Positions 34,064-46,770 are shown, numbered from the stretch's first letter. The stretch is 64,000 nucleotides of DNA from Triatoma infestans (GCA_011037195.1 JAAEAF010006072.1:34679-98678); one strand, 5' to 3'. The notes: generated from the sequence alone by a model not told the origin. Made by a program: numbers and translations.

Positions 34064-34514
34064 ATTTCGCAATGTAACTAACATGTTTTCACATTAATAA
34101 ATAATAAATATTTTAAACTAGTTAAACGTAATAATTACTATTTAATAAACAAAACGGGGACAACTTATTGGCATTGTTATCAGTGGGACAGCCTGAGCTG
34201 ATATAGCGTTCAATAAACTAATGGAAGTAAACAAAAGCCAGGTTTACTACTAAGTTAGGCTGTTCCACTACAATATCTTAGTAGCCGATATCAAGTCGAC
34301 CACACTAAGTAATAATAACTGCGGTCAACTATCACTTGTAATGTTGTATAGATGATTCAACATATACTTTACGAACTGAGTTACTTCCAGCAACAGATAT
34401 GTATAGTTTAGTTGAATATTAAGTTTCCGTTTCGTGTTATAATCGATTAATAATTATATACGATTAGATATAAATAAAGATGATAGGGGATTATACTTCT
34501 CTACCTGAATGTAA
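34064..34514. other. Unannotated AT-rich stretch
   Basis: No gene is seen. Confidence 0.5.
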
Positions 34515-34920
34515 CTTTTATGGTAGTGCACTCTATCTCTATGCAACTTAACAACTTTTTAACGGCGTTTTGAATTAAACCATAACCTTACATGCCACCC
34601 CCCCGGCACCCAGAATCATCCAAAAATAAATTCCAAATAAAAGTGATAGGTTTTTATCTGCGCAGTTAGCATTGTAACTTTAAAGATGATCATTCTAGCA
34701 GTTTTCAAGAAAATTCTAAAAAAAACTCAAAAACTTATTCCATAAAGTTACTTTATATCGTATTGATGGTGGAACCATAAATTGTACTGAAGTAGCACTT
34801 CAGAAACTTCCAAAAAAGAAAATCAATTTTATTGAAAAAAGTTCCAAATAAAAGCGATAGATGCTACACAAAGTTAAAAGAAAATCATTGCAGCCAATTT
34901 CCCAGAAAACCGCAAAAAAC
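34515..34920 (-). repeat. Family H repeat fragment (-)
   Basis: Contains ATGGTAGTGCACTCTATCTC, AAATAAAAGTGATAGG, GAAGTAGCACTTCAG and AAGAAAATCATTGCAGCC. It is cut off where the next - copy begins. Confidence 0.8.
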
Positions 34921-35757
34921 AATGCTGTGAAACACTCACACTACTTTCTCCTACTATTATTTACACAGTGATAATTGACTAATTCTCTTCAAACATATAA
35001 TTCTTACTAGATATTTGGTTGTGTTCAATTTACATGAATGAGAGAATCTAAACTCAATAAAAGGATGTTTTTGTTGAGGAAACCCACAGCCCATTCCTTC
35101 CGCAATACCCCCACTTAACTGAATTTGGCTCGGAAATACTTACAATAGGGCTCTATGTGTATAGTTAATATAATTTTAATGAATCCCTTCGATGAAAATC
35201 GCAGAAAACCGTAAAAAAACACTGTTTGGTGAAGTGCCACTTCCGATCAACCGATTTTCTTCAAACTCGGAATTTCGGGCACATATTTAACTCTCATTAA
35301 AGATAAATGATGATAGAATCGTATTGAAATAAAATAGCGCTTCAGAGGAAAACACAACCCAGCCCCTCCTCCAAAACCCCTACTTAAATGATTTTCCCGG
35401 AGAAGTGTTTAAAAAAAAAAGTTGCAACTTCTTTATATGTGTGATTGATATCCGAAGAAGAAAATCGTTGGAACTGTTTTCAAGAAAATCGCAAATAAGT
35501 GAACAATCCATTAAATAAATTGGTACTTCCGGTTGAACAATTTACACCAAAACTTTATTGTCAGTTCTTCTTGTGGAATTTAAACGAAATATCAAATTTG
35601 AACTTTTTGTGGTCTTCTGAGTACCACACACACGCACGCTGACCATTTTTCTAAAAACCACTTATTTGGACTCAACGGATCGTATATTTCCAAATGTGTT
35701 GAAAACTCAATGTCGAAAATTTTATCACAATTGCAATATTTTCTTTTTCAGCAGTAA
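34921..35757 (-). repeat. Family H repeat copy (-), near full length, tandem
   Basis: Opens with the hairpin end (GCTGTGAAACACTCACAC, ACTTTCTCCTAC), has both modules, CACTTCCGATCAACCG, TACTTCCGGTTGAAC, TTTATCACAATTGCAATA and the head end CAGCAGTAAGAG. It directly follows another - copy, and a third - fragment (CACTTCCGGTTGATGGATT) follows at 35766-35820. Confidence 0.88.
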
Positions 35758-35839
35758 GAGATGTAGGCACTTCCGGTTGATGGATTTAGTGCAAAATCTT
35801 AGCAACAGATGCGCTGATTTAGAAATTTCTAATTCTTAC

Positions 35840-36607
35840 TCCTGTACAGAATTGTGTAAAATTTACTCTCATACTCTCTCTTACAAATGGAAAGATGAGA
35901 AAAAAAATAATGTAAATGGTGCTTTTACTCATTTTCAAAGTAAGCAACGATTTAAAAAGAATGGTTACAAAAATTAACTTAATTATAACATAAAAAATAA
36001 CCATTACAATAACACTTTCAGAAAAAACACAAAACGTAAGAAATAATTTCCTCTTGTTTTAAATCACACACAGATATACGTACAAACACTATGTGAAAGA
36101 AATACAATTGTGCCAGGAACGGGTGTGGAGGTACAAGCCTATATTCAATATTGGAAATGTTATATATATATATAGTCCTTAGGATGACAGTAATACAAAC
36201 ATACACACAAACTAGACACACATCATAAAGATCACTATGATAATGGTTTATCGGTTTAGTGATTGGATCGGCTGTGTGTGTGTAGATTCCGTTCTGCTGT
36301 ATATATAAGTTTGTTAGTAATGGTTTGTGGTGAAGTGGTTGGTGAGTCGGCGGCGGGAGGGTAAGAGTTCGTCGACAAACCAGTTTGTTCATCGTGACCA
36401 ACCATCAACCACCTTTTTATCACCTAATCATCATCATCATCACCATTCCTTTAGTTTTTATCTTCGCTGCTTGTTTTCTCGTACTACATGTTTTCATTTT
36501 ATAACGTTTTAGAAAGTTGGATATTCACTGGTTGAGAAGGCTAATATAATTATTCGCCAATATTCGACATATTATTTTGTTTTTATTCATTTTATTTTTT
36601 ATTCTTT
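35840..36607. other. Unannotated stretch
   Basis: A (TA)n run lies near 36163-36174 and a (CAT)n run near 36427-36442. A 127-residue ORF at 36018-36401 has no recognised motif. Confidence 0.4.
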
Positions 36608-37060
36608 TTTACTTTCTCTTATTGCTGTAAGAGAAAATATTGCGATCGGGTCACAATTTGATATCTAGTTTTCACCGGAAATACATGTTTTGAGGCCCCC
36701 TGAGTACGAAAAAGTGTTTTTAGAAATTGGTATATATATGCCCGCTTGTGTAGACAGCACAACTCAAAAACAGTTTAACTGCTAGCGTGGGACCCGATAA
36801 TAAGGTTTGATGAAACTCGGTGAACCGGAAATAACACTTTATTGATAGGATTTTTCAGTTTTTTGCAATTTTATCGAAAAATTGCTCCAACGATTTGAAG
36901 GATTTTGCCCGAAATCTTGCTGTCAGATGCGGTGGTGGTACCTAAACGGAATATCAAGTTTGAGCTTCTTGCGATTTTTCGTTTTTTAGATATACACACA
37001 CAGACACACGTACATACATACATTCAGATCTTTCGCTAAAACAATTTTTTCGTACTCAGG
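36608..37060. repeat. Family H head-to-head inverted fusion
   Basis: The + head (TTTACTTTCTCTTATTGC, TAAGAGAAAATATTGCGATC, TTTTCACCGGAAATACATG) runs to AATTGCTCCAACGATTTG at about 36897, then flips to - (AAGGATTTTGCCCGAAATC, GTGGTGGTACCTAAACGG, TTTTTCGTACTCAGG). The flip falls in the same module as in the 19812-20678 unit. Confidence 0.85.
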
Positions 37061-37160
37061 CGTAAGGCTTCCTGAAAGACGAGTGAATGCGCCCAAAAAC
37101 CGGTCAATGCCTACAAAATAAAGCCGGCTACATGAGAAATACAAATCTCTGATGTTTTCC
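37061..37160 (+). mobile_element. Family 1 foldback remnant, decayed
   Basis: AAAACCGGTCAATGCCTACA, AAATAAAGCCGGCTACATGA and AATCTCTGATG match the 3' arm of the family 1 elements with many changes. The hammerhead-like core is lost (CCTGAAAGACGAG). Confidence 0.6.
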
Positions 37161-37612
37161 AATAATGTATATCCAAAAATCCTGAAATTATCAGTTCGTT
37201 TATTTTACTCATTTTACAAAAATTAAGAAAAAATAATTAAGATAAATAAAAATTTACAAAATTATAAATTTGTTCATAGCTTTTTAGTGAATACTATCAG
37301 TGTTTGTAAATTGAAGTGTTATTTTTGTATGATGTTAAACCATGCAAGGCTATCACCTTCAGTTCAGACCATTAACTCAAACGAAGGTTATCCTAGTCAG
37401 AAAATTGAAATTCTAACGATAGTAATTTTTCTTTAAGTAACCAATACTTAATAAATACAATTGAAAATTACAAGTGAAACTCTCTCGAGACTTTCTCTTC
37501 CTGCAATTTCCATAGGTTTTATAATTCACTGATTCCCTTCAAAACTATTATTTTTACTAAATGTTGTATGTCTTCAGAGTTATTTCACAATCTGAACTTA
37601 ATAAAATGACTA
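37161..37612. other. Unannotated AT-rich stretch
   Basis: No gene is seen. Confidence 0.5.
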
Positions 37613-37842
37613 GGAATGACTAGCCCAGTGGTAGCGCGATGGACTACCAACGCGGAGGTCCCAGCTTCGAATCCAGCAATTGCAGGCCTTAGCTTTTCTC
37701 CTCTTAGGAGCATATACAGTTCACTGTCCAGAAATGGACAGCGTTGTCTGTAACGAAAGAACACTGTTCGGAGGCCGGCAGTACACTGAGAAGGCTACGG
37801 GCGGCAATGATCATAGATGTTGACTCAAATTCTCATTGAATC
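37613..37842 (+). mobile_element. tRNA-derived SINE
   Basis: The head ACTAGCCCAGTGGTAGCGCG holds an A-box-like TAGCCCAGTGG. About 35 bases later, CAGCTTCGAATCCAGC holds a B-box-like CTTCGAATCC. A body of about 160 bp follows, with a small hairpin (CTGTCCAGAAATGGACAG). It lies just before a family H - head fragment. The different body means it is not the same SINE family as the 9.7 kb copy. Confidence 0.65.
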
Positions 37843-38235
37843 AAATCTGGCACGATGGCAATACTTCCTCTTACTAGGAGTAAGAGAAAGTAAAAGTAAG
37901 GGAATGGTCTGCACGTATTAACAAAACATTTTAAAAAAACGAAAACTTGCAATTAGCCTAAACATGATCTTTTAGTTTACCTCTACACACGAATTTTCGG
38001 TCAAAATCCGTCAAACCGGAAGTGTGACATTACTGATTGTTTTTTTTCTTCAGTTTTTCCTGATTTTATGCAGAATGACTTCAATGGTTTTTTTAAAATT
38101 TCGCATAGTAACTATACACATCTGAGCTGAGCGTTGACCCTGCGCTTCCCTCTGAAGTGGGATTTCAGGATATGTTCTATATGAATCCTATACAGGGTTC
38201 TACTACCTGTATGATTGAAAAGATTATTAAATTCA
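37843..38235. repeat. Family H - head followed by + body
   Basis: A - head (TCTGGCACGATGGCAATACT, AGGAGTAAGAGAAAGTAAAA) ends at about 37895. A + copy follows (GGAATGGTCTGCACG, TTTTCGGTCAAAATCCGTC, CGGAAGTGTGACATTAC) and fades after GTTCTACTACCTGTATG. Confidence 0.8.
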
Positions 38236-38269
38236 TTACATAACAATTAATAATATTATAGCTAACTAT

Positions 38270-38985
38270 ATAACTGAGCCGAAGTGTTCGGGGCTAATCG
38301 ACATGGGGCATCTCGGGAAGGCAAGTAGCCACAGTCTTTCAGGCAGAACAATAAGGTCTTAAACTGAGATAATAAGACGGGCGATGCATAATTCCAGAGT
38401 TGTCATCTTCTCAGATAGCTAGGCTGCTCTACGAGCTATCAGCTCGTATCAGGTCAATTGGAAACTGAAGTGGGATTGCTTGGGCATAATCTTGGAAATT
38501 AGTAACCAAAATAAGGTTACCCGACATTCAGAGTATATGGTTAGCGAGACGGCGAATCGCCTTGCCGGAAAGGCTTCATATAAACTTTCATTGGACCTAA
38601 AGAACCCATCTATGGCATTGCAAGATCCTTCATGAGTGCGGCCAGAGGCAGGTGTAAAAGTTAATTAATAGCTATTTGCCCGAGCTATTCCTACAATACT
38701 ACTCCATCAAGGCGGCGCAACCCCATGGATGACTAGCACTTCTCCACTGGCTATCGTACACTTAAGAAACATATCCATAACATGAGCCTGAGACAACGGT
38801 TAGCCTGTGTCAGGAGGAAGAGAAACAGAACTGCACGTACTGTGTCAATGTAGGTATGTGGGACTTATGCGGCTGTGACTTTGCCTTTTTGGGAGGAGGA
38901 GAAGTTGACTCATTCAAACTTTACCCAGAGGGCTTTCTCCAAACTCCGAAGTCTAATTAAACAGTAAAGACTTACCATAATAGAA
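38270..38985 (+). pseudogene. Decayed LINE RNase H and C-terminal fragment
   Basis: One plus-strand frame reads ATVFQAEQ, then a stop, the block that carries the RNase H catalytic Glu. Next comes VVIFSDS, a stop in place of the Gln of DSQ, then AALRAISSYQVN and WDCLGIILEISNQNKVT, the core strand with Asp and the following helix. Then come SETANRLAGKAS (the N-E-x-A-D-x-L-A block) and GYRTLKKHIHNMSL (the T-G-H block after RNase H). Several stops and shifts interrupt it. The pattern is that of I/Jockey/R1-group LINEs with a C-terminal RNase H. The reverse transcriptase is missing. Confidence 0.75.
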
Positions 38986-39639
38986 GTTACGTGAATATCC
39001 ACTAGATTGTGCATTTATTTTTTCTTTAATTAAATATATTTTCTTCAATTATTTATACACGCACAAAGATTTTAATACTATAGTTTAAAACTATTGTATT
39101 TATTTTGGAAATTATACAACTGATATAATGGTGTAATATAGAAACAGTTAAATTAGTCATCAGGATCTTTCTGGCTTTTCGCACACATATACACACCCAA
39201 ACAAATTCACATTAAGACATAGAAAATACCACAGTATTAGTACAAAGTATAATTGAACAGGGGGTTGATGTATGCATAAACCGCACGTTCCATCATAACT
39301 CACTCTGTGTTTCATGTGCTCGTGTGTTTGTGTGTTCTGGCCACAAAGCAAAATCCAATAAACTCAAATAGTAGGTAAGAGTTGTAGTAGTCCGGGTTCA
39401 TTACTCAATCATTTCATTCCTCTCTTTTGGCCACTAGCTCACTAGCTTGAAATAGAGAGAGAGAGTGAGTGAGTGAGAGAGAGAGACTTTGAAATTAGAA
39501 CCACACTTCTGTTTTCAGTTATTTCTCATCTCTTCATTTGTCAGTTTGTCTATACGATGACGTCACATTGATGTGATTCCTAAACTAATTTGTCCACCAC
39601 ACACTAAATGTTTGTTATTACGAGTATTTGGTTTACTAT
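38986..39639. other. Unannotated stretch
   Basis: A GA/GT-rich block lies at about 39450-39487. No gene is seen. Confidence 0.5.
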
Positions 39640-40100
39640 TATTATCTGTGTGTTTGTTAAAAATATCTCAAAACCGAAAATTCGCAGGGAGCACAACCTT
39701 GATATTCTGTTTAGGTTCTATTGTCAGATCACGCCCAAAGATTTCGTTTAAAATCCCACAACCGAAAATGTGAAATTAGTTAATATTTCTTTTCAGTTCT
39801 TCGTGAAAATTTTGCTTACTAATTGTAAACATATACCTAAGCTTATTACTTTGATTTCTAATGTTTTTCCAAGAAAGATAATATTTTCCTGGGATATCCT
39901 TATAATATTAAGGCAATTAAAATATGGCACATTAAACGATCGCTCAATCGATTTTCTTAAAACCTGGGTTCCTTTCTCTGCCCATATATAAACCACTTTT
40001 ATTTGAAACATTTTCTTGGAAAAAATGATTTTGTGAAGTATCTAGAGAATGTCCGAGAATATAACATTTCAAGTGTTAGTTAGGGTTCCATCGTGGCACT
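39640..40100 (+). repeat. Family H repeat copy (+), internal, degraded
   Basis: AAAAATATCTCAAAACCG, CACAACCGAAAATGTG, TTTTTCCAAGAAAG and CACTTTTATTTGAAACATTT blocks in order; both ends are missing. Confidence 0.75.
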
Positions 40101-40267
40101 GTTATCCATAATCACGTACTAGTTGCCCAACCCTCACTAACACCATTACATTTATAACGGACAAAGGTAAACTTTGTATAAAAGTTCCAAGTTTAAAGGA
40201 GATTTGTAAAAATAAAATATAATTCTATTAACCGCAATAGGGTAATGTGCATTATGATTGATTCACG

Positions 40268-41070
40268 TCTCAGATTTTCTTTCACGTCCTGTAATTGCAA
40301 GTAGCAGGAAGTGTTGCGACCGTGTCAACTCTTCCAAACGAGTTTTCACCGTAAATACATGTTCTGAGGCCCCCTGAGTGTTTGTGAACAAAAAATCTCG
40401 CAAAACCCGCAAGAAGCCATAAACTTTGTATTCCGTTTAGATACCGGCCACCGCAATGACATGAAGATTTCGGTCAAAAATCTGTCAAACCGGAAGTGCG
40501 ACTTTTCTAATTTTTCTGTTTAGTTTTTGCGATTTTCTCAAGAATGGCTACAATGATTGGCTTTAAACTTCCTCTATACTAAATCACTTTTATTTAATTA
40601 CATTTTCCCGGGAGAATTTATGTTTGGAACTAACTTTATGCTTTGCTCTAAGATACGTATACCTACCCTTCATTACAATATAGCATATGTTTAGTTCTGC
40701 ATATGCTACATATTTAATATTGACATATTATAAGTATTGCTAGAATTCCAAATATGAAGAAAATCGATTAACCAGACACGCGACTTCACCAGATAGGTTT
40801 TTGAGTTTTTTTGGTTTTCTGGGAAACGTCTAAAACGATTTTCATTAAACTTGGAATGCTCACTGCACAGATAAAAACGTATCACTTTCATTTATAACTG
40901 TCGCAACAATCTTTGTTCGCTGACAAAAGGTCATTCCACATAAGTCCGCTTAGGAATACAAGAATAACTCGTTCCAGCTTTTCTTATGGCCAACTAATTC
41001 ATTAAATTTTATCGATCTAATTAATAAGAGAGTCGTGTGAGTATTTTCTCACCAGAATTTTTTATTCAAT
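40268..41070 (+). repeat. Family H repeat copy (+), near full length
   Basis: A good reference copy. The head (GCAGGAAGTGTTGCGACCG, AGTTTTCACCGTAAATACAT), first module (CCGGAAGTGCGACTTTTC, CGATTTTCTCAAGAATGGC), second module (GAAAATCGATTAACCAGAC, CACTGCACAGATAAAAACG), TTCCACATAAGTCCGC and the end AATAAGAGAGTCGTGTGAGT with CTCACCAGAATTTTTT are all present. It lacks the GT microsatellite, showing that this tract is variable. Confidence 0.9.
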
Positions 41071-41173
41071 AAACTAGAGGAGTTACATGTGATTACGGTG
41101 AAGACTCAGATTTCTAAAAACTGCCACCATTGCATTTCGGTCTTTGTCTTGCATTAAGAGAATGTAAAAAAAA

Positions 41174-42160
41174 TCTAGTGTGAAACACTCACACAACTTT
41201 CTCTTAATGCAGTTTACAAATAGTAACTGACAAATTTTATATTTACTATACCGAATTTAATGAAATTCGTCGGTGTTATTACAGAGAAAATCGCAAAAAC
41301 TGAAAAAAAAAAACACGAGTAAAAACTCACTTCCGGTTTACTAATTTTCTTGAAACTCGGAATTTTGACAATCTATTTATTTCAATTAATTTCGTTTGGA
41401 TGGTAGAATTGTATAATCAACTATGATAGCACTTTAGAGGAAAGCATAACCTAACCCTTCCCCAAACCCCCTTAAATGACTTTACCTGGAGAAATGTTTC
41501 AAATAAAAGCTGTAGCTATTTATATGTGTAGTTCACATTCCTAGTTTAAAGAAAATCGTTTGAGCCGTCTTAGAAAAAGAAAATAAAAGAAAACTGAAAA
41601 ATACTTTTCAGAAAAAACGCACTTCCGGTCATCCTATTTTCTTCAGATTTAGAGTAGCAAAAACACAATTATTCTAATTAATGTTATTTAGATGGTAGAA
41701 TTATGTAATAAACTAAAATAGCATTTTAGAGGAATACCTAACATTTCCCCCTCTCCCCCACAAGTACCCTTAAATGAATATTTCTGGAGAAATGTTTCAA
41801 ATGAAAGTTGTAGTTCTTTGTATGTTCAGTTGATATGTAAGGTTTAATGAAAATCGTTGAAGCCGTTTTCGAGACAATCGCAAAAAAACAATTGGTAAAG
41901 CGGCACTTCCGGTATAACAGTTTTTACGAGAAGCTTATTCTCAGGTCTCCCGATAGCACTTTAACGAAATATTAAGTTTGAACATTCTGCCATTTTTCGT
42001 TTCTGATATATGCTGTCCCAGACAGACAGACAGACACACCACCAATTGCTAAAAGCATTTTTTTGGAATTAGGAGACCTCAAAACGGATATTTCCGGTGA
42101 AAACTCGACATTGAAAATTTGGCACGATTACAGTACTCTGATGAACAGTAAGAGAAAGTA
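41174..42160 (-). repeat. Family H repeat copy (-), full length
   Basis: The most complete - copy. It has the hairpin end CTAGTGTGAAACACTCACAC, ACTTTCTCTTAATGC, and three module-like segments, each with a CACTTCCGG block (about 41328, 41623 and 41904). Then come TTTCCGGTGAAAACTCGAC, TTGGCACGATTACAGTACTC and the head end AACAGTAAGAGAAAGTA. The third module makes it longer than the + copy at 40268. Confidence 0.9.
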
Positions 42161-43074
42161 AAAAAAATAATTTGAAAATTGAAATAATAAAAAAAAAATT
42201 GTTTGTTCTGGTTTCTGTTGTGCGGAAGTTCTGGATACAGTTAGCTTTCAGTTCTTCCCGCAACATAAAAGTTCTAAATATAATAACTTTATCTTTCATG
42301 ACTATCTATATTAATTAAAAACCTCAAAAAAATGTTTTTCCCGCTTTTTCAAATTATGATAAATTTATTAAACCATTTCCTCATATGTTTAATTAATAGA
42401 AACACAAATGCTAGTTTTAAAAGGAAATTCCATTATAGTGTAGATCATCAAGTAGTTTATCATTGAAAGGAATATTGGTGTTGTAAGTGTTCTATCATCA
42501 CGCGTTCTATAATTTCGTGATACATTAATCAATTGTGAAGATAATTATTATAGATATTTTCATATTGCCGACAAGTAGGTATTATTCTTTTTACAAATAA
42601 AAATATAATTAGCAGTTATATCTGTAATCATATTTATTATAAGCTCTGCTTAAGTTTTATTATCATAGAAACTAATGTCTCTTTCTTTTACTTCTGTAAG
42701 CTGTGGGTAATTTAATTTTATAAATTTTTTTGCGTTAACATTGATATGAAAGAATACATGAGTTGAGGCGCTACCCACATACATAAACAACCAAAAATCT
42801 GAAGTTAATCGTTCACAAGGCTTTCACTTTCTGCAGTGCCCTCTGAGAAAGCTCCAGATGCCAATGGTACATAGATGTTGACGCGCCTTAAATAAAAAAA
42901 GAAGTTCTAAACCAAAAATCTCAAAAACACAAGAAACTAAAAAAACAAAATTATTCAGTAAAATTACTTGAAATCCACCAATATGGATTTTCAACAAAAC
43001 GAAACTTGGTGTAGTTGGTGAAGTTCCATTCCTAAACACATTATAAAGTTTGAAATTCCTGAGATTTTTATTAA
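42161..43074. other. Unannotated stretch
   Basis: No gene is seen. Traces of family H (AAACCAAAAATCTC) near 42910 are too weak to call. Confidence 0.45.
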
Positions 43075-43690
43075 TTCAGATTTTGTTTCACTGAGAGAAA
43101 CAATTTCAAATAAATGTAATGAAACTCTAAATTCATAACTAGTGGAGTCAAATTTAATGAAATCCGTCGCAAATCGTAGAAATAACTTCAGTAAAAACGA
43201 ACCAATTTTCCTCAGACTCGGAATTTCAACAACATATTTAATTCTAACTAATATATTTAGATGATAGAATTGTATAATAAACGGAGATTGCACTTTAGAG
43301 AAAAACATACTCCCGCCCCTCCCCAGAACCATCGTAAATAAAGTGCTTCCGGAAAAATGTTTCAAATAAAAGTTGTAGCTATTTGTATGTGCAGTTAATG
43401 TACCAAGTTTCAAGAAAATCGTTGGAGCTGTCGAAAAAATCGCATGAAACTAAAAAATCCATTCAGGAAAATGGTACTTCCGGTTGAGCGATTTCAGCAG
43501 GTAAGTTCCTATCGGATCCCATGTTGATACCCAAACATGGAATGTCAGTTTGAACTTTCTGTGATTTTTCATTATTGCGGTATACTGTTCACACATGCAC
43601 ACACAAACCATTTTCTATAAACCACTTTCTTGGTGTATGGTGAAAACTCGATAACGAAAATTTGACACGATTACAATACTTTCACTAACA
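43075..43690 (-). repeat. Family H repeat copy (-), 5' end intact
   Basis: ACAATTTCAAATAAATG, AACCAATTTTCCTCAGACTC, GAAAAATGTTTCAAATAAAA, CAAGAAAATCGTTGGAGC, GGTACTTCCGGTTGAGCG and GAAAATTTGACACGATTACA occur in order and end at the head. Confidence 0.85.
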
Positions 43691-44359
43691 GAAAATGGGG
43701 AAGTTGGTAATAATTGTTCAGTCAGTTCAGTTTCTTGTGAAGTGTTCATAAATAAATCATTCGCGTTTTTGGATTAATCTATTGTTCAATGAGAGGTTCA
43801 AAGATTCTAAAATAGATTAAATTCAGTTTAAGAAATGAAAAACATCAACACTTTTGAAGATGTAAGTAAACATTCAGAAACAGTTTTTACAAACAAATAC
43901 CATTAATTGTAGAGAGTTGTTAGTTTAATTAATTAATTTATATTTATTTTTTAATAATGATAATATATACTAAAACAACATGTTCATTACAAATAATGAT
44001 GCAGGGTATCATTAGGTATATTTCATAGAGATAACCTATTTTACACGCTTGTAACCTTTCCTATTAACCTTACATACTTGTAGTGGAACTAGCCAACTAA
44101 AATTAACTATTAAACTTACCGTTAATTCTTGTTAAATTAATGCTTGAACAAACAACCTGAATATTTGTTAGTATTATGCGTTATTATTACCTTATTTAAA
44201 TATAAATCGTCTATCGTGAACAGATGGCATGAATTTTTTGACACACGATTTCCAATACATCCTTCCACAAAGTTACTTATCACTATATATATAAATATAT
44301 CCTTATAATCTGTTATTTTTCTAGGATTACAAACCTAGTTAAATTTAGCTAAAATTCAG
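43691..44359. other. Unannotated AT-rich stretch
   Basis: No gene is seen. Confidence 0.5.
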
Positions 44360-44880
44360 AAACAATGTAAAACTGATGTTTACAGAAAATCGTTGTAGTT
44401 ATTTTCGAGAAAAATGTTCCAAAGTGAAAAACCCTTCACTAAATGACACTTACTCGAATTCTGACTACAATCTCTTCGTGTCAGACGGAATATCAACTTT
44501 GAGGACAACCGGAAACGATATGTTTTGATGTCCATTAAGTATCAAAAAATAAAAATGTTTAGCATATGGTTTGTGCTAGAGTGTGAATGCTTATTTGAAC
44601 AAAAAATCTCAAAAAAGAAAAATTGCCCTAAGCCTTAGGACTTGATATCCCATTTAATTAGGACTACCGCATTGGCAAATGAACTTTCGTTCAAAATCCA
44701 GCCACCTGAAGAACAGCCTGTACTGAATCTTTTCTTCAGTTTTTCACACTTTTCTCCAAAACGGCTACAATAGATTTGCTTTAAACTTGGACTGTTTACT
44801 GCACCAATATAAACGCAGCACTTTTATTTGAAAACTTGTTTTCCAGAAAATAATTGATTTTGGAGATTTCTAAGGACTTT
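44360..44880. repeat. Family H inverted fusion, - then +
   Basis: A - piece at 44360-44500 (AAAATCGTTGTAGTTATTTT, CGTGTCAGACGGAATATCAA) is followed by a + piece (ACAACCGGAAACGATATG, AACAAAAAATCTCAAAAAAG, CCAAAACGGCTACAATAG). Confidence 0.7.
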
Positions 44881-45148
44881 AGTTTCAAATGTTATCGTGG
44901 GTTTGGCACAGCGTTACTGTCACTGTCTTTAAGACGTCAATGAAATCACTTGAAGTACTACTTACCTGCTGTGGATGCTGACCAACATCTGGCCCCCACC
45001 ACTCTTCGTAACAGATTTTGTTTACAGATTTGTAGACATTGCGAGCAAAAACATACAAATTTATGTGCACAGACATACATACAGACTGATCACTAAAAAG
45101 TTTTACCACACTCAATTTCCGATGCCCTTTAAAACAAAATGTTTTCCT

Positions 45149-45362
45149 CAGAGACAAGTTCCGTGGTAGCCTGCTTCATTTTGTGGTCATCGACCGGATT
45201 CGGGCGTTCGCCCATCTTCAGGATGCGTTTTTCAGACAGTATGACAAAAACATCTTGACATGGGCGGACGCCCGAAACCAGTCGATGACCACAAAATGAA
45301 GCAAGCTACCACGGAAAATGTCTCTGATGCTTTCCAGCTCTGCGGAACCAACCAGGACAACC
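45149..45362. mobile_element. Family 1 foldback element
   Basis: This 214-bp insertion is flanked by AATGTTTTCCT (45138-45148 and 45363-45373). The orientation is reversed relative to the 27.3 kb copy: it ends TCTGCGGAACCAACCAGGAC. Left-arm motif (minus strand): CTGAAGA, GGGC-GAAC-GCCC, GAAT, CCGGTC, with one core base changed. The right-arm motif is more damaged (CTTGACA). Confidence 0.75.
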
Positions 45363-45373
45363 AATGTTTTCCT

Positions 45374-46149
45374 GTTTGTTAACTCTCCCCTCACTGTTAT
45401 TTTTTTAAATTAACTTAACGTATCATCAAAGAAAAGTGAAAATTATACCAAAGTAGAATGAAAGGAATTTCACTGAAGGTTTCCATTACTATGGAATTTC
45501 TCATCTTCCTAAAAAAAAAAAAATCCTTGAGATAGAGGAAAATCTGGTCGCATGAACATTCTTTATTTACAATAACTTTTTGTATTTTTTTTTATGGAAA
45601 CACTTTTTTTATTTTAACTTGGAAATATCTTTTAAGTTTGGTTATTGCGGTGCAAGATGAGATATAAATAAATCGATATTAGATATATGTATACAATTTA
45701 TTATTTATAGAATAAATACTTAAACGGAAAGCCGCTTATCGATTGTGTAACTAAATTTCACCCAATCAGATTTGAACCATAAAGGGACCTTGTAGGGTAA
45801 GCAAACTTAAGTAAGCAAACATTTTACACCAATAGGGAGCTGGAAATGTAGCGCTATAATTGCGCGCCATGAAGAAGAAATGTATCAAGACACAAGAAAC
45901 CATAACGATGGAGAAGAAAAACCAAGAAATCGAAATTCTGCAAGTCAAAACAAAACAAATATGGTTGCGAAACACTCGCACGGCTTTCTTTACTATTGTT
46001 TCAAAACAATTATTGTCCTAACATTAAATATAGAAATGGCTGTGAAGAGGGAACAAATACATAACCAGCCAGAGAGTAACAGCAACATTATATTGTAGCC
46101 CAGAAGAGAGCGCCAACCAAATTGAACCACCCCATATTATAACATTTGA
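45374..46149. other. Unannotated stretch with one family H terminal fragment
   Basis: A - terminal fragment lies near 45962-46000 (GCGAAACACTCGCACGGC, TTTCTTTACT). No gene is seen. Confidence 0.45.
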
Positions 46150-46770
46150 GATTAAATGCCACAAAATTCCGACCAACTATCTAAGGTCACTTTTTAGAAA
46201 AATGTTATAATTAAAAGTGATAGATTTAAATCCCGGTAATTAGCAGTCCCAAGTTTAAAGAAAATCCTTATAGAGGGTTTCTTGAATGTAGTAGAATGTA
46301 ATAGGAAAATGAAGAATAAAAACTAAATAAAAAAAAAAATAAATAAAGCGCGCAAAATATGGACTAACTTCAAGTTGGTCTGCTGTGCGAACAAAGTGGG
46401 TGGGTACAAATGCACGCTCTATTACACCTGTAGATAGACGACCGAAATAAAAACATCCATATAGTAAGGACCCACTTCAGAGAGATGGATTTTTGCCGAA
46501 ACCTTTCCAAACAAAGTTTGAGCTCCCTGCGATTTTTATTTTTGAAGATATTTTGTTCACACAGCCGTCACACACCCTGACCATTCGGGAAAAACAATTT
46601 TTCTTACTCAGAGAGCTTCAAGACATATATTTCCGGTGAAAACTTAAATTTCGAAAATTTTGAAGCGATGAAATAAGAGAAAGTAAAAAAAAAAACTCGA
46701 TATAGAAAATTAGACACGATTAAAATACTTACTCTTAACAGGAGTAAGAGAAAGTAAAAAATCGATGGTA
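46150..46770 (-). repeat. Family H repeat copy (-); from about 46300 it is arm 1 of an inverted duplication
   Basis: Contains AAAAGTGATAGATTTAAATC, GAAACCTTTCCAAACAAAG, TTTCCGGTGAAAACTTAAAT and the head end GATGAAATAAGAGAAAGTAA, then a second head end (CAGGAGTAAGAGAAAGTAAA) at 46740-46759. The stretch from about 46300 is mirrored at 50390-50820. Confidence 0.85.

Noticed and set aside
36018..36401. 127-residue minus-strand ORF
   Set aside because: Low-complexity translation over CA, TA and GGTGG-rich sequence; no motif.
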